The translations under genes were made by a program, and so were the position numbers. The notes beneath the pieces were generated by a model. It was not told where the DNA came from. It did not search any database and was given only the letters and a program-made list of their open reading frames with translations. A DNA stretch of 64,000 bases from Marinomonas mediterranea MMB-1 (lineage in GTDB: Bacteria > Pseudomonadota > Gammaproteobacteria > Pseudomonadales > Marinomonadaceae): assembly GCF_000192865.1 (NCBI RefSeq), contig NC_015276.1, forward strand, positions 992,001 to 1,056,000. The letters are read 5' to 3'. Below are positions 32,725 through 41,620 of the stretch, piece by piece; positions within the stretch are counted from its first letter, which is position 1; every line of letters starts with the position of its first letter.

Positions 32725-35700
32725 ATGTTAGCGCAATTCTTTATAAACCGTCCGGTCTTTGCTTGGGTTATATCGATCGTTATTATGCTGGCGGGGGCGT
32801 TTGCCATTACCCAGCTTCCCATTTCACAATATCCTAATGTCGCGCCACCAAGCGTCAAGATCAGTGCTACTTACACTGGGGCGTCTGCTGAAACCGTAGA
32901 AAACAGTGTGACTCAGATATTAGAACAACAGTTAACCGGTTTGGACGGGTTGCTGTATTTCTCCTCTTCGAGCAGTTCGACAGGTCGAGCCAGTATCAAT
33001 GTGGTGTTTGAACAAGGAACGGATGCAGACACAGCTCAAGTCCAAGTTCAGAATAAAATTCAGCAAGTGACCTCTAGCTTGCCGACGTCAGTTCAGCAAC
33101 AAGGTGTTTCAGTCAGTAAATCTCAAAGTGACTTTCTATTGATTGCCGCGTTGTACGACGAAACGGATACGGACACCGCCAGCGATTTATCGGATTACCT
33201 TATTACCAGTATTCAAGACTCTGTCTCCCGAATCGAAGGTGTGGGTAGCGTTCAAGTATTCGGTTCAGAATATGCCATGCGCATTTGGTTGGACCCGCTT
33301 AAGCTTGCATCTTACGGATTAATGCCTTCCGACGTTTCTTCCGCGATCAGTGCTCAAAATACACAAGTTGCGGCGGGTAGTCTCGGGCAAAGGCCTTCTC
33401 CTGTGGGGCAAGAGTTAAACGTGACGGTCACGGCACAATCCAAACTGCAAACGCCTCAAGAATTCCGCGATATCATTTTGAAATACGATGATAATGGTGC
33501 AACGGTACGTTTGAGTAATGTCGCGACGGTTGAGCTCGGTAGCGAAAGTTACGACTATGTGCCTCGTTTAAATCGTCACCCCGCTTCCGGTATGGCCGTT
33601 ATGCTGGCGCCGGGCGCGAACGCATTGTCGACGTCGGAATTGGTGAAAGCGAAGCTAACCGAACTGGCTCGTAACATGCCCGATGGTTATAAAATCTCTT
33701 TTCCTAAAGACAATACCGCGTTCATAAAAATCTCCATCGAGGAAGTGGTTAAAACACTTTTCGAAGCCATCGCCTTGGTGGTGATCGTGATGTTTGTGTT
33801 CTTGCAAAGCTGGCGTGCGACCTTGATTCCCGCCATTGCCGTACCGGTCGTTTTGTTGGGTACGTTCGGTGTGTTGCAAGTCTTTGGTTACTCGATCAAT
33901 ACATTGACCATGTTTGGCATGGTGTTGTCGATCGGCTTGCTGGTGGACGATGCCATCGTCGTGGTCGAGAACGTGGAACGGGTCATGGAGGAAGACAAGC
34001 TCTCTCCCCGCGAAGCGACGATTAAGTCTATGAAAGAAATCACCAGTGCGTTAATCGGTATTGCTGTGGTGTTATCGGCGGTATTTTTACCCATGGCGTT
34101 CTTTAGTGGATCAACGGGTGTTATTTACCGTCAGTTTTCCATTACGATTGTGTCTTCAATGATATTGTCCGTTATCGTTGCTTTAACACTCTCCCCAGCA
34201 CTTTGTGCGACTTTATTGAAACCAAATCATCATGCCGCCAAAAAAGGCTTAGGTGGACTGTTCAATCGAAGCTTCGATTGGGCGACAGGACGTTATTCTG
34301 GTCGTATCGCTAAAGTGGTGAAACAGCCAGTTCGCTGGCTCGTTCTGTATGGCATTATCATTGGTGGCTTGTGGGCAATGATGGGAAATCTTCCTGGTGG
34401 CTTTTTACCGCAAGAAGACCAAGGTGACATCATGGTTATGGTGAGTTTGCCAGAAGGAGCGTCATTGACCCGTACCAGCGATGTGATGAATGAGGTGGAA
34501 GATCACTTCCTGAACACCGAAGGTAACTATGTAAAAGACATTTTTACCATCAGCGGCTTCAACTTTATGGGCAGTGGACAAAATGCAGGTATGGCGTTTG
34601 TTCTTCTAAAAAATTGGTCAGAACGTCAAAATCCAATGGCCAGTGCGCAAGCCATTGCGGGTCGCTCTTGGGGGGCCTTTGCTGGACTAAGGGATGCTCA
34701 AATTTTCACCTTGCTCCCACCTTCGATTATGGGCTTGGGGCAAAGCAACGGTTTTACCTTCCAGCTTCAAGCATCGGGTAATACGGATCGAGCGACCTTG
34801 ATTGCCATGCGTGACAAGCTGTTGGCCGATGCCAATGCGAGTAGCATTCTGACAGGTGTGAGGATGGGATCACAAACAGAGAAGCCGCAGTTGCACATAG
34901 ACATCGACCAAGAAAAAGCCTCGGCATTAGGTTTGTCAATGAGCGACATAACCACAACCATTTCGTCGGCGTGGGCAGGATCCTATGTAAACGACTTTAT
35001 CGACCGAGGACGCGTCAAAAAAGTCTATATCAAAGGGGACGCGCAATATCGCTCTGATCCTGATGACTTACAGCATTGGTATGTACGTGGTAGCGGTAAT
35101 ACGATGACGCCATTTTCTGCCTTTTCTGACAGCAATTGGACGTACGGACCGAGTAGTTTGTCTCGTTTCAACGGGTTGGCTTCTTATCAAGTTCAAGGTG
35201 CGGCTGCGAACGGCGTGAGTTCCGGTGCCGCAATGGATGAGATGGAGAACTTGGCGGATCAGTTGCCAAAAGGCGCGTCTTACGCTTGGAGTGGATTGTC
35301 CTATCAAGAGCGTCAGTCTAGTGGGCAAACACAGATGTTGTACGCCATTTCTATTCTGGTTGTGTTCTTGTGTTTGGCGGCCTTGTACGAAAGCTGGACG
35401 GTTCCCTTCTCGGTCATCATGGTGATTCCGTTAGGGGTGCTTGGTACTGCGGCTGCGGCGTATCTAAGAGGCTTGGAAAATGATGTGTATTTTCAAGTCG
35501 CGCTTTTGACTACGATCGGGTTGTCTTCAAAAAATGCGATCTTGATTGTCGAGTTTGCCGAAGAAGCGTATCGACGTGGCGCAACAGTATGGGAAGCGGC
35601 CAAAGAAGGCGCAACCTTGCGATTACGTCCAATTATCATGACCTCGTTGGCGTTTATCGTTGGTACTTTACCGCTTGCTCTTTCGACTGGAGCTGGGGCG

Positions 35701-35832
35701 AACAGTCGTATTTCCATCGGTTCAGGCATCGTTGGGGGTACCTTAACCGCGACGTTATTGGCGATTTTCTTTGTACCTTTGTTTTTCGTTGTGGTGCGTC
35801 GCTTGTTCCCGAAACGTCCTGAACATCTCTAG
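32725..35832 (+). CDS. RND multidrug efflux pump, AcrB-like
   Basis: A 1,035-aa HAE1-type transporter with twelve helices and two large periplasmic loops. The N-terminus (MLAQFFINRPVFAWVISIVI) is diagnostic, and the proton-relay aspartates are present in GLLVDDAIVVVENVERVM. It should export hydrophobic drugs, dyes, bile-like compounds or a native metabolite. It is driven by proton uptake, in complex with the upstream adaptor and a separate TolC. Size is normal and the gene is intact. A terminator follows. Confidence 0.96.
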   Translation: MLAQFFINRPVFAWVISIVIMLAGAFAITQLPISQYPNVAPPSVKISATYTGASAETVENSVTQILEQQLTGLDGLLYFSSSSSSTGRASINVVFEQGTDADTAQVQVQNKIQQVTSSLPTSVQQQGVSVSKSQSDFLLIAALYDETDTDTASDLSDYLITSIQDSVSRIEGVGSVQVFGSEYAMRIWLDPLKLASYGLMPSDVSSAISAQNTQVAAGSLGQRPSPVGQELNVTVTAQSKLQTPQEFRDIILKYDDNGATVRLSNVATVELGSESYDYVPRLNRHPASGMAVMLAPGANALSTSELVKAKLTELARNMPDGYKISFPKDNTAFIKISIEEVVKTLFEAIALVVIVMFVFLQSWRATLIPAIAVPVVLLGTFGVLQVFGYSINTLTMFGMVLSIGLLVDDAIVVVENVERVMEEDKLSPREATIKSMKEITSALIGIAVVLSAVFLPMAFFSGSTGVIYRQFSITIVSSMILSVIVALTLSPALCATLLKPNHHAAKKGLGGLFNRSFDWATGRYSGRIAKVVKQPVRWLVLYGIIIGGLWAMMGNLPGGFLPQEDQGDIMVMVSLPEGASLTRTSDVMNEVEDHFLNTEGNYVKDIFTISGFNFMGSGQNAGMAFVLLKNWSERQNPMASAQAIAGRSWGAFAGLRDAQIFTLLPPSIMGLGQSNGFTFQLQASGNTDRATLIAMRDKLLADANASSILTGVRMGSQTEKPQLHIDIDQEKASALGLSMSDITTTISSAWAGSYVNDFIDRGRVKKVYIKGDAQYRSDPDDLQHWYVRGSGNTMTPFSAFSDSNWTYGPSSLSRFNGLASYQVQGAAANGVSSGAAMDEMENLADQLPKGASYAWSGLSYQERQSSGQTQMLYAISILVVFLCLAALYESWTVPFSVIMVIPLGVLGTAAAAYLRGLENDVYFQVALLTTIGLSSKNAILIVEFAEEAYRRGATVWEAAKEGATLRLRPIIMTSLAFIVGTLPLALSTGAGANSRISIGSGIVGGTLTATLLAIFFVPLFFVVVRRLFPKRPEHL

Positions 35833-35885
35833 GCGTTTGTTTATCGTCTAGCGTTTATCATTCTAAGTGGATCGTAAAAAGCCCA

Positions 35886-35915
35886 GAAAAGCCCATAGCA
35901 ATTTGGGCTTTTCTA
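35886..35915 (+). terminator. Rho-independent terminator after the RND operon
   Basis: A 10-bp perfect inverted repeat GAAAAGCCCA (35886-35895) / TGGGCTTTTC (35904-35913) with an 8-nt loop. T residues sit within and just beyond the stem. Confidence 0.82.
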
Positions 35916-36328
35916 TTTCCCAATCAGACCTTTTAGACGTGATTAGCGTCGTGTCGTAAGACCTTTTTGTTATATGAAATTGTATAAGTAGAACTTTTTC
36001 GAACGTTAAGCCATGCTAAATGGATTGGGCGTCTATTTTTTCAGCAATGATAAACTGTCCTTATGCTTCTTTTTAGTGCGAGAAACCTTCTGTTTTTAAG
36101 TGCGAAATGTTTCCTTCTATTTAAGGAAACAGGTGAGAACGAAAATAAAACTGAGCGTGTGTGCTGTGATGGTGCAAATATACGCGCTAGGTGCAAGGGG
36201 GTGTATTCTCTGATTATTAGAAGTCGGGATTCTATGTTGCTTTTTAGGCAACACCGATGCCCTTAAAAGACAACCGAAAAAAGCGTTCTATGAAAGTGTC
36301 ATCAAGTTGAAACAACTGGAGTCACAAA
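35916..36328. other. Non-coding stretch upstream of the DUF3100 operon
   Basis: About 410 bases. It should hold the promoter for the DUF3100 operon, whose ribosome site GGAG is just before 36329. A 67-codon frame at 36063-36266 has no ribosome site or recognisable features, and I do not count it as a gene. Confidence 0.5.
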
Positions 36329-37198
36329 ATGAACGCACAATCCCCAATATCATTATTATTAAACTGGAGATTGCACTTAATCGTTATTCTTTTTTCCGCT
36401 ATTGCGGAGTGGATAGGTATTCAGAGCATCCCCATTGCCAACGCAAAACTTCTGTTTTTGCCGTTATTTTACTCATTTATTTTTTGTCTTTTTCTAAATC
36501 CAAACATTATTGGATCAGCTCAAAAAGTCATTAATAAAAAGAACGCGGCAATTGCTGCGCCCATCATTAGTATCGCAATTCTTCCTTTCATTGCTAAGTT
36601 CGGCACATTAATCGGCCCTGCTATTCCAAAGATTATGGATGCTGGTGCGGCTATGGTTCTGCAAGAGTTGGGTAACCTAGGCACAATGTTGATTGCAATG
36701 CCTATTGCGGTATTGGTTTTCAAAATGGGGCGTGAGGCAATAGGAGCAACGTATTCTATCGCACGAGAGCCAAATATCGCGCTGATCTCTGACCGTTATG
36801 GTCTTAAGAGCAGTGAGGGGATTGGTGTGATGGGTGTCTACGTCATGGGTACATTATTCGGTACGTTATATTTTGCACTTCTTGCTGGTTTTCTTGCATC
36901 GACAGGGTGGATTGATATTCGAGCGTTAGCGATGGCCTGTGGTGTAGGCAGTGGCAGTATGACGGCGGCTTGCTCTGGTAGCTTGGCAGCGTCAATTCCA
37001 GATATGAAAGAAGAGATTTTAGCGTTTGCGGGAGCGAGTAATCTCCTTACCAATGCGACGGGCCTTTATATTGCGATATTTGTTGCTTTGCCCTTTGCGG
37101 AATGGTTTTACAAGAAGCTTTCCAGTCAACAAACACGGGCTTTGGACACACAATCGAAAGCAGACCAATCTTCGGATGAGGTAAGTAAAAATGCTTGA
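36329..37198 (+). CDS. DUF3100-family membrane protein
   Basis: A 289-aa polytopic protein with about eight to nine hydrophobic segments. It fits the DUF3100 family as I know it (LHLIVILFSAIAEWIGIQSIP, GPAIPKIMDAGAAMVLQELGN and MACGVGSGSMTAACSGSLAA as landmarks, the last rich in small residues like a transport re-entrant loop). Family function is undescribed. It opens an operon ending in a hydrolase and two dehydrogenases, and it overlaps the next membrane-protein gene by 8 bp. I infer that the pair imports the substrate degraded by those enzymes. Confidence 0.82.
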   Translation: MNAQSPISLLLNWRLHLIVILFSAIAEWIGIQSIPIANAKLLFLPLFYSFIFCLFLNPNIIGSAQKVINKKNAAIAAPIISIAILPFIAKFGTLIGPAIPKIMDAGAAMVLQELGNLGTMLIAMPIAVLVFKMGREAIGATYSIAREPNIALISDRYGLKSSEGIGVMGVYVMGTLFGTLYFALLAGFLASTGWIDIRALAMACGVGSGSMTAACSGSLAASIPDMKEEILAFAGASNLLTNATGLYIAIFVALPFAEWFYKKLSSQQTRALDTQSKADQSSDEVSKNA

Positions 37199-37676
37199 TC
37201 AATCTGTTAATCGTAACGGCAGTGAAATGCCAGAAGAAGTGACGCTGAATCTGAAAGAAAGTGCTTTGACTTTAGTGGCTGTTTCATTCGTCAGCTTGTT
37301 TGCCAACTGGGCGGGGACTGGGGTTAATCCTCTGCAAGCTTTGCCTGCTATGTTGATTTTGTACGCGATGATTTTCATTGGGCTGCTATTAACTAAGTAC
37401 GTTCCAATTCGTTTTCCGACCGTTGCTTGGGTGTCTCTTATCAGTGTATTGCTGACGATTCCTGCGTCGCCTTTATCCGGTTTCATTCTAGGTGAGTTAA
37501 AAGAGCTGAACTTTCTTTCCATTGTGACGCCTGTGCTTGCGTATGCCGCGATGGCGATTTCGAAAATGGAAGTAGCCGTATTCAAGCGATCTGGCGTTAA
37601 AATTGTGGTGATCTCACTACTGGTTTTTACAGGCACTTATGTCGGATCTGCACTGGTAGCAGACGCATTTCTATAA
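37191..37676 (+). CDS. Small membrane partner of the DUF3100 protein
   Basis: A 161-aa protein with about four hydrophobic segments after a polar 25-residue start. Its ATG lies inside the end of the DUF3100 gene (8-bp overlap), a sign of translational coupling and of a two-subunit membrane complex. I do not recognise the family by name. By its pattern and position I infer the second subunit of a transporter. Confidence 0.78.
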   Translation: MLDQSVNRNGSEMPEEVTLNLKESALTLVAVSFVSLFANWAGTGVNPLQALPAMLILYAMIFIGLLLTKYVPIRFPTVAWVSLISVLLTIPASPLSGFILGELKELNFLSIVTPVLAYAAMAISKMEVAVFKRSGVKIVVISLLVFTGTYVGSALVADAFL

Positions 37677-37764
37677 CCTTTAAAGAGACGTCCACTAAGG
37701 TTAAAAATGCACTTAATTATTCAGAATAAGCAGGGACGCTGTTCTGTAATTTAAATCAATTTCT

Positions 37765-37853
37765 CTCATTTGTTGCTTTTATGGCAACGATAATCTTCCT
37801 CTCTTGTTATTTTAAAAATCGTAACAACTGCCATCATAAAAGCATCAAATGAG
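37765..37853 (+). repeat. Long-arm inverted repeat between transporter and enzyme genes
   Basis: CTCATTTGTTGCTTTTATG (37765-37783) and CATAAAAGCATCAAATGAG (37835-37853) match over 19 bp with one mismatch, around a 51-bp centre. It ends 17 bp before the dehydrogenase start. There is no T-tract, so it is not an ordinary terminator. It could be an operator pair or an RNA-processing or stability structure. Confidence 0.75.
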
Positions 37854-37870
37854 TCTGTAGGTATCTATTT

Positions 37871-38761
37871 ATGCAACACGTAATTGGTGTCATTGGTTTA
37901 GGAAACATGGGGCGCAACATGGCTGCGACTCTGGTAAAAAAAGAATTTACAGTATACGGCTTTGACTTATCCGCCGATGTGCGTCAGCTCGCCAGTGAGC
38001 AAGGTATCCTTCCTGAAAATGACGTTTTAGAGTTGGCTAAAAAGTGCTCAACTATCATTCTATCTCTTCCAAAAGCGGAGCACGTTGAAGCGGTTTGCCT
38101 TGGTGAAAACGGTTTGAAAGCCGTTCTTAATCAAGGAACGACTATTATCGATACGACAACATCCGTGGCCGAAACTAGCCGTAAGGTCGCGCAGGAACTT
38201 GAATCATTGGGTGTTGAGTTTGTCGATGCCCCTGTGTCTGGTGGCCCGGCTGGCGCAGCGTCAGGAACGATGAGTATGGTAGTGGGAGGAAAGAAAGCGA
38301 CCTACGAGCATGTTCTTCCGGTGCTAGAAGCAATGACGCGTGTCCGTATTCATGTTGGCGAGGTGGGCGCGGGTAACATCGCTAAAATTGCCAATAACCT
38401 CTTAGCTGCCGCTCATCTTATTACGACAGCAGAAGCCCTAACGATGGCTGAGAAAGCGGGTCTTGATCCAGAGCAAGCATTGCAAGCGATTAGTGCAGGC
38501 TCAGGAGGCAGTGCAGCGAGTCAGGTCATGTTCCCTAATTGGGTGATGAACAAAGCATACAACTCTGGTTTCACTATGGCGCTAATGCGTAAAGATGTGG
38601 GGCTGGCGAAAGATTTGGTGGAATCTCTTGGGCTGGATCTGCCTATGGCTCAAAAGACTGCAGAACTTTGGCGTGCAAGCGTGGATCAGGTTGAGGATTC
38701 AGACGACTTTTGCGCCATCGCAAAATGTACAAATCCTGCGCTTTTCGGAGAGGAAAAATAG
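37871..38761 (+). CDS. 3-hydroxyisobutyrate-dehydrogenase-family NAD(P)-dependent oxidoreductase
   Basis: A 296-aa beta-hydroxyacid dehydrogenase. The cofactor loop is IGVIGLGNMGRNMAATL at the N-terminus, the substrate-binding block is FVDAPVSGGPAGAASGTM (about 118-135), and the catalytic Lys lies in GNIAKIANNLLAAA (about 173). Relatives reduce or oxidise hydroxyisobutyrate, tartronate semialdehyde or related acids. With the aldehyde dehydrogenase next to it, it could turn a hydroxyacid into a semialdehyde that is then oxidised. A second family member is at 51528. Confidence 0.92.
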   Translation: MQHVIGVIGLGNMGRNMAATLVKKEFTVYGFDLSADVRQLASEQGILPENDVLELAKKCSTIILSLPKAEHVEAVCLGENGLKAVLNQGTTIIDTTTSVAETSRKVAQELESLGVEFVDAPVSGGPAGAASGTMSMVVGGKKATYEHVLPVLEAMTRVRIHVGEVGAGNIAKIANNLLAAAHLITTAEALTMAEKAGLDPEQALQAISAGSGGSAASQVMFPNWVMNKAYNSGFTMALMRKDVGLAKDLVESLGLDLPMAQKTAELWRASVDQVEDSDDFCAIAKCTNPALFGEEK

Positions 38762-38763
38762 CA

Positions 38764-40278
38764 ATGAAAGAACAATATAATGCTGTAATCAGCAAATACT
38801 GGGACGATGTAGCGACGGTAAAAAACTTCGTTGGCGGTGAGTTTGTTTCTGGCAATGGCGACAAAGTGGTTATCCAAAATGCGCACGATGAAAGTGAGCT
38901 ATTAAGCTACCCAGATGCGGGCGCAGACATCATTGATATGGCGAACAAAGCCGCAAAAGCAGCACGTAAAGAATGGTGGGGGCGGACGGCTCAGGCACGC
39001 GGTCAGGTTATGTTTCGTATCGGTGCTAAACTTCGTGAAAACCTAGACGACCTTGCTGTTGTTGAGGCTTACTCCTCTAACAAACCGATTCGCGATGCAA
39101 AAGTAGAAGTCTCTAAAGTGGCAGAAATGTTTGAATACTATGCCGGTTGGACAGACAAGCTGCACGGTGAGGTGATTCCTGTACCAACGTCACACTTAAA
39201 CTACGTGAAGTACGAGCCACTGGGGACGGTTTTACAGATTACACCGTGGAACGCACCTATATTCACGTGCGGTTGGCAGCTTGCGCCTGCCATTGCTGCT
39301 GGAAACAGTGTCATTTTGAAACCTTCAGAGTTAACGCCTGTGTCTTCTATTCTTGTTGCTGCGCTTGCAGAACAAGCGGGCCTTACAAAAGGTTTGATCA
39401 ACGTGATCGCAGGCTATGGTCACACAGCGGGTCAGATGGCGATTCAAACTGCGGATATTCGCAAAGTGGTGTTCGTAGGTTCGCCAGTAACGGGTAAGAA
39501 GATTGCCGTCTCGTCTGCCGAACGTGGTATTCCATGCGTGTTGGAGTTGGGCGGTAAATCTGCCAACATTGTGTTTGACGATGCGGATCTTGATCTTGCC
39601 GTACGTGGTGCTCAGGCTGCTATTTTTGCGGGTGCGGGCCAAAGTTGCGTGTCTGGTTCTCGATTGTTGGTGCAAGAATCCATTTATGATCGCTTCTGTG
39701 AGGCGGTTGCTAATGCAGCGAAGAACTTCAACATTGGTAACCCTCATTCTGCTGATACGCAAGTTGGGCCGATTCACAATGCTAAGCAATATGCGCACGT
39801 GACTAAGATGATCGATATTGCGAAAGCGGAAGGCGCTGAAGTGGTTGATAACGGTCTGCCAAGTGTTCCGGATAAAGCTGGATTTTACGTAAACCCGACT
39901 GTACTGAAAGGGACGAATGCGATGGAATGTGCGCAAGAAGAGATTTTTGGTCCTGTTGTGGTTGCTATTCCATTTAAAGACGAAGATGATGCTATTGCCA
40001 TTGCAAACGATAGTCGCTTTGGTCTTGCTGGTGCCGTATGGACGAAAGATGTCGGTCGTGCTCATCGTATTGCTGATCAGGTTAATGCGGGAACATTCTG
40101 GATTAACAGTTACAAAACGATCAACGTTGCTTCTCCTTTTGGAGGCTTTGGCGACAGTGGCTATGGGCGCTCTTCTGGTATTGATGCTTTACGAGAGTAC
40201 AGCGAAGTAAAGAGCGTTTGGGTTGAAACCGCGAGAGCGCCAGCAATGAACTTTGGTTATGGCGCCAACTTAGGGTAA
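38764..40278 (+). CDS. NAD-dependent aldehyde dehydrogenase
   Basis: A 504-aa ALDH-superfamily enzyme. The oxyanion/NAD elements are LQITPWNAPIFTCGWQLAPA in part and VFVGSPVTGKKIA. The general-base Glu is in LELGGKSANIVF (about 260), and the catalytic Cys in GAGQSCVSGSRLLV (about 294). The ATG at 38764 has GAGAGG upstream; the earlier in-frame ATG lies inside the previous gene. It resembles betaine- and semialdehyde-type dehydrogenases. In this operon it should oxidise the aldehyde formed by the preceding dehydrogenase or released by the downstream hydrolase. Confidence 0.94.
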   Translation: MKEQYNAVISKYWDDVATVKNFVGGEFVSGNGDKVVIQNAHDESELLSYPDAGADIIDMANKAAKAARKEWWGRTAQARGQVMFRIGAKLRENLDDLAVVEAYSSNKPIRDAKVEVSKVAEMFEYYAGWTDKLHGEVIPVPTSHLNYVKYEPLGTVLQITPWNAPIFTCGWQLAPAIAAGNSVILKPSELTPVSSILVAALAEQAGLTKGLINVIAGYGHTAGQMAIQTADIRKVVFVGSPVTGKKIAVSSAERGIPCVLELGGKSANIVFDDADLDLAVRGAQAAIFAGAGQSCVSGSRLLVQESIYDRFCEAVANAAKNFNIGNPHSADTQVGPIHNAKQYAHVTKMIDIAKAEGAEVVDNGLPSVPDKAGFYVNPTVLKGTNAMECAQEEIFGPVVVAIPFKDEDDAIAIANDSRFGLAGAVWTKDVGRAHRIADQVNAGTFWINSYKTINVASPFGGFGDSGYGRSSGIDALREYSEVKSVWVETARAPAMNFGYGANLG

Positions 40279-40285
40279 ATACATT

Positions 40286-41458
40286 ATGCAGTTTAACGAT
40301 CTTATATTGGAAGTAACCAAATGGAGAAAAGAGATCCATCAACACCCCGAACTTGCGTTTGAGGAGCATAAAACGTCTCAGAAGGTCGCCGCCCTGCTGC
40401 GAGAATTTCAGTTAGATGACGTCTTCGAAGGGATTGGAGAAACCGGTGTTGTCGGGGTTTTAAAGAATGGTAAGGGGCCTTGTATCGGCTTACGAGCGGA
40501 TATGGATGCCTTACCAATGAAAGAACTTGGGGAGTGTTCTCACAAATCTCAACATGACGGTTGCATGCACGCTTGTGGTCATGACGGGCATACCGCCATG
40601 CTGCTCGGCGCTGCGAAATATTTAGCCCAATATAAGCCTTTCAATGGCACTGTCTATTTCATCTTTCAACCTGCTGAAGAAGGGGCTGCGGGTGCGCAGA
40701 AGATGATCGATGATGGCTTGTTTGAGCGATTTAACATGGACGCAGTCTATGGGTTGCATAACTGGCCTGGATTACCCGCTGGCAATATTGCGGTGAATGA
40801 GGGCGCTATTATGGCGTCGGTGGATACGTTTGAGATCACCATAGAAGGCAAAGGGTGTCATGCTGCAATGCCTCATTTAGGGATAGACCCGATTATTTCC
40901 GCTTCTGAACTGGTTCTTGATCTGCAAACCATCGTTTCCCGACGTATATCGCCACTAGAATCGGCTGTTGTTAGCGTGACAACGTTTCACAGTGGTGATG
41001 CCTTTAATGTGATTCCAGAAGTAGCGAGTTTAACGGGCTGTGTTCGATGTTTAGCCCCTGAAACACGCGTTCGTGTTGAGGAATTGATGCATGAATATAT
41101 CAAGGGTGTAAACAGTGCCAATAAGGGTGTGAAGGTGACGTTGGTGTACCGAAAAGGCTACCCAGTGACGGAGAATCATAAGGAACATGCTCAAATTATT
41201 TATCAAAACGCTAAATCTCTAGTTGGTGAAGAGAAGGTGCATTTTAACCTCGACCCTTCTATGGCATCGGAAGATTTCTCGTTTATGTTACAAGAGCGCC
41301 CCGGTGCCTATTTTTGGTTAGGTGTGGATAAAAAAGACGAGGATGTCGTTTCACTTCATAACCCCTATTACGACTTTAACGATGATGTTATTGAAACGGG
41401 CGTTCGCTTCTGGTGTTCTTTGGTTGAAAGGCTTGTGGCTCCTACTTGTGGTTCCTAG
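40286..41458 (+). CDS. M20-family metal-dependent amidohydrolase
   Basis: A 390-aa enzyme of the hippurate/IAA-amino-acid hydrolase type. Metal-binding landmarks are MHACGHDGHTAMLLGAA (about 92-108), QPAEEGAAGA (about 131-140) and VYGLHNWPG (about 154-162), and MASEDFSFML (about 330) is the C-terminal metal site. It should cleave an N-acyl amino acid or similar amide in the cytoplasm. It starts 7 bp after the aldehyde dehydrogenase stop and closes the metabolic part of the operon. Confidence 0.94.
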   Translation: MQFNDLILEVTKWRKEIHQHPELAFEEHKTSQKVAALLREFQLDDVFEGIGETGVVGVLKNGKGPCIGLRADMDALPMKELGECSHKSQHDGCMHACGHDGHTAMLLGAAKYLAQYKPFNGTVYFIFQPAEEGAAGAQKMIDDGLFERFNMDAVYGLHNWPGLPAGNIAVNEGAIMASVDTFEITIEGKGCHAAMPHLGIDPIISASELVLDLQTIVSRRISPLESAVVSVTTFHSGDAFNVIPEVASLTGCVRCLAPETRVRVEELMHEYIKGVNSANKGVKVTLVYRKGYPVTENHKEHAQIIYQNAKSLVGEEKVHFNLDPSMASEDFSFMLQERPGAYFWLGVDKKDEDVVSLHNPYYDFNDDVIETGVRFWCSLVERLVAPTCGS

Positions 41459-41570
41459 AGAATAAAATAAGATCTGAAAATAATAGTAGAGACCATTGCT
41501 CGACTATTTGCACGACGACTATTTTTTGTCCTCTGCTTTTTTAGTAAAGAAAGCAGAGGCGTAAGGGCGG

Positions 41571-41612
41571 AAGCCTAAGAACAGAAGCCTAAGAACAGAA
41601 GCCTAAGAACAG
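41571..41612 (+). repeat. Three tandem copies of a 14-bp unit upstream of the LysR gene
   Basis: AAGCCTAAGAACAG is repeated exactly three times, ending 8 bp before the LysR start codon. It occupies the ribosome-site position, so copy number changes could alter expression. Confidence 0.92.
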
Positions 41613-41620
41613 AGAACGCT

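Noticed and set aside
36063..36266. 67-codon open frame in the gap before the DUF3100 gene
   Set aside because: No ribosome site, Cys- and Arg-rich random-looking sequence, no conserved neighbour.
41530..41559. Hairpin CCTCTGCTTT / AAAGCAGAGG as terminator of the DUF3100 operon
   Set aside because: The T-run precedes the stem instead of following it, so it does not act as a standard terminator on the plus strand.
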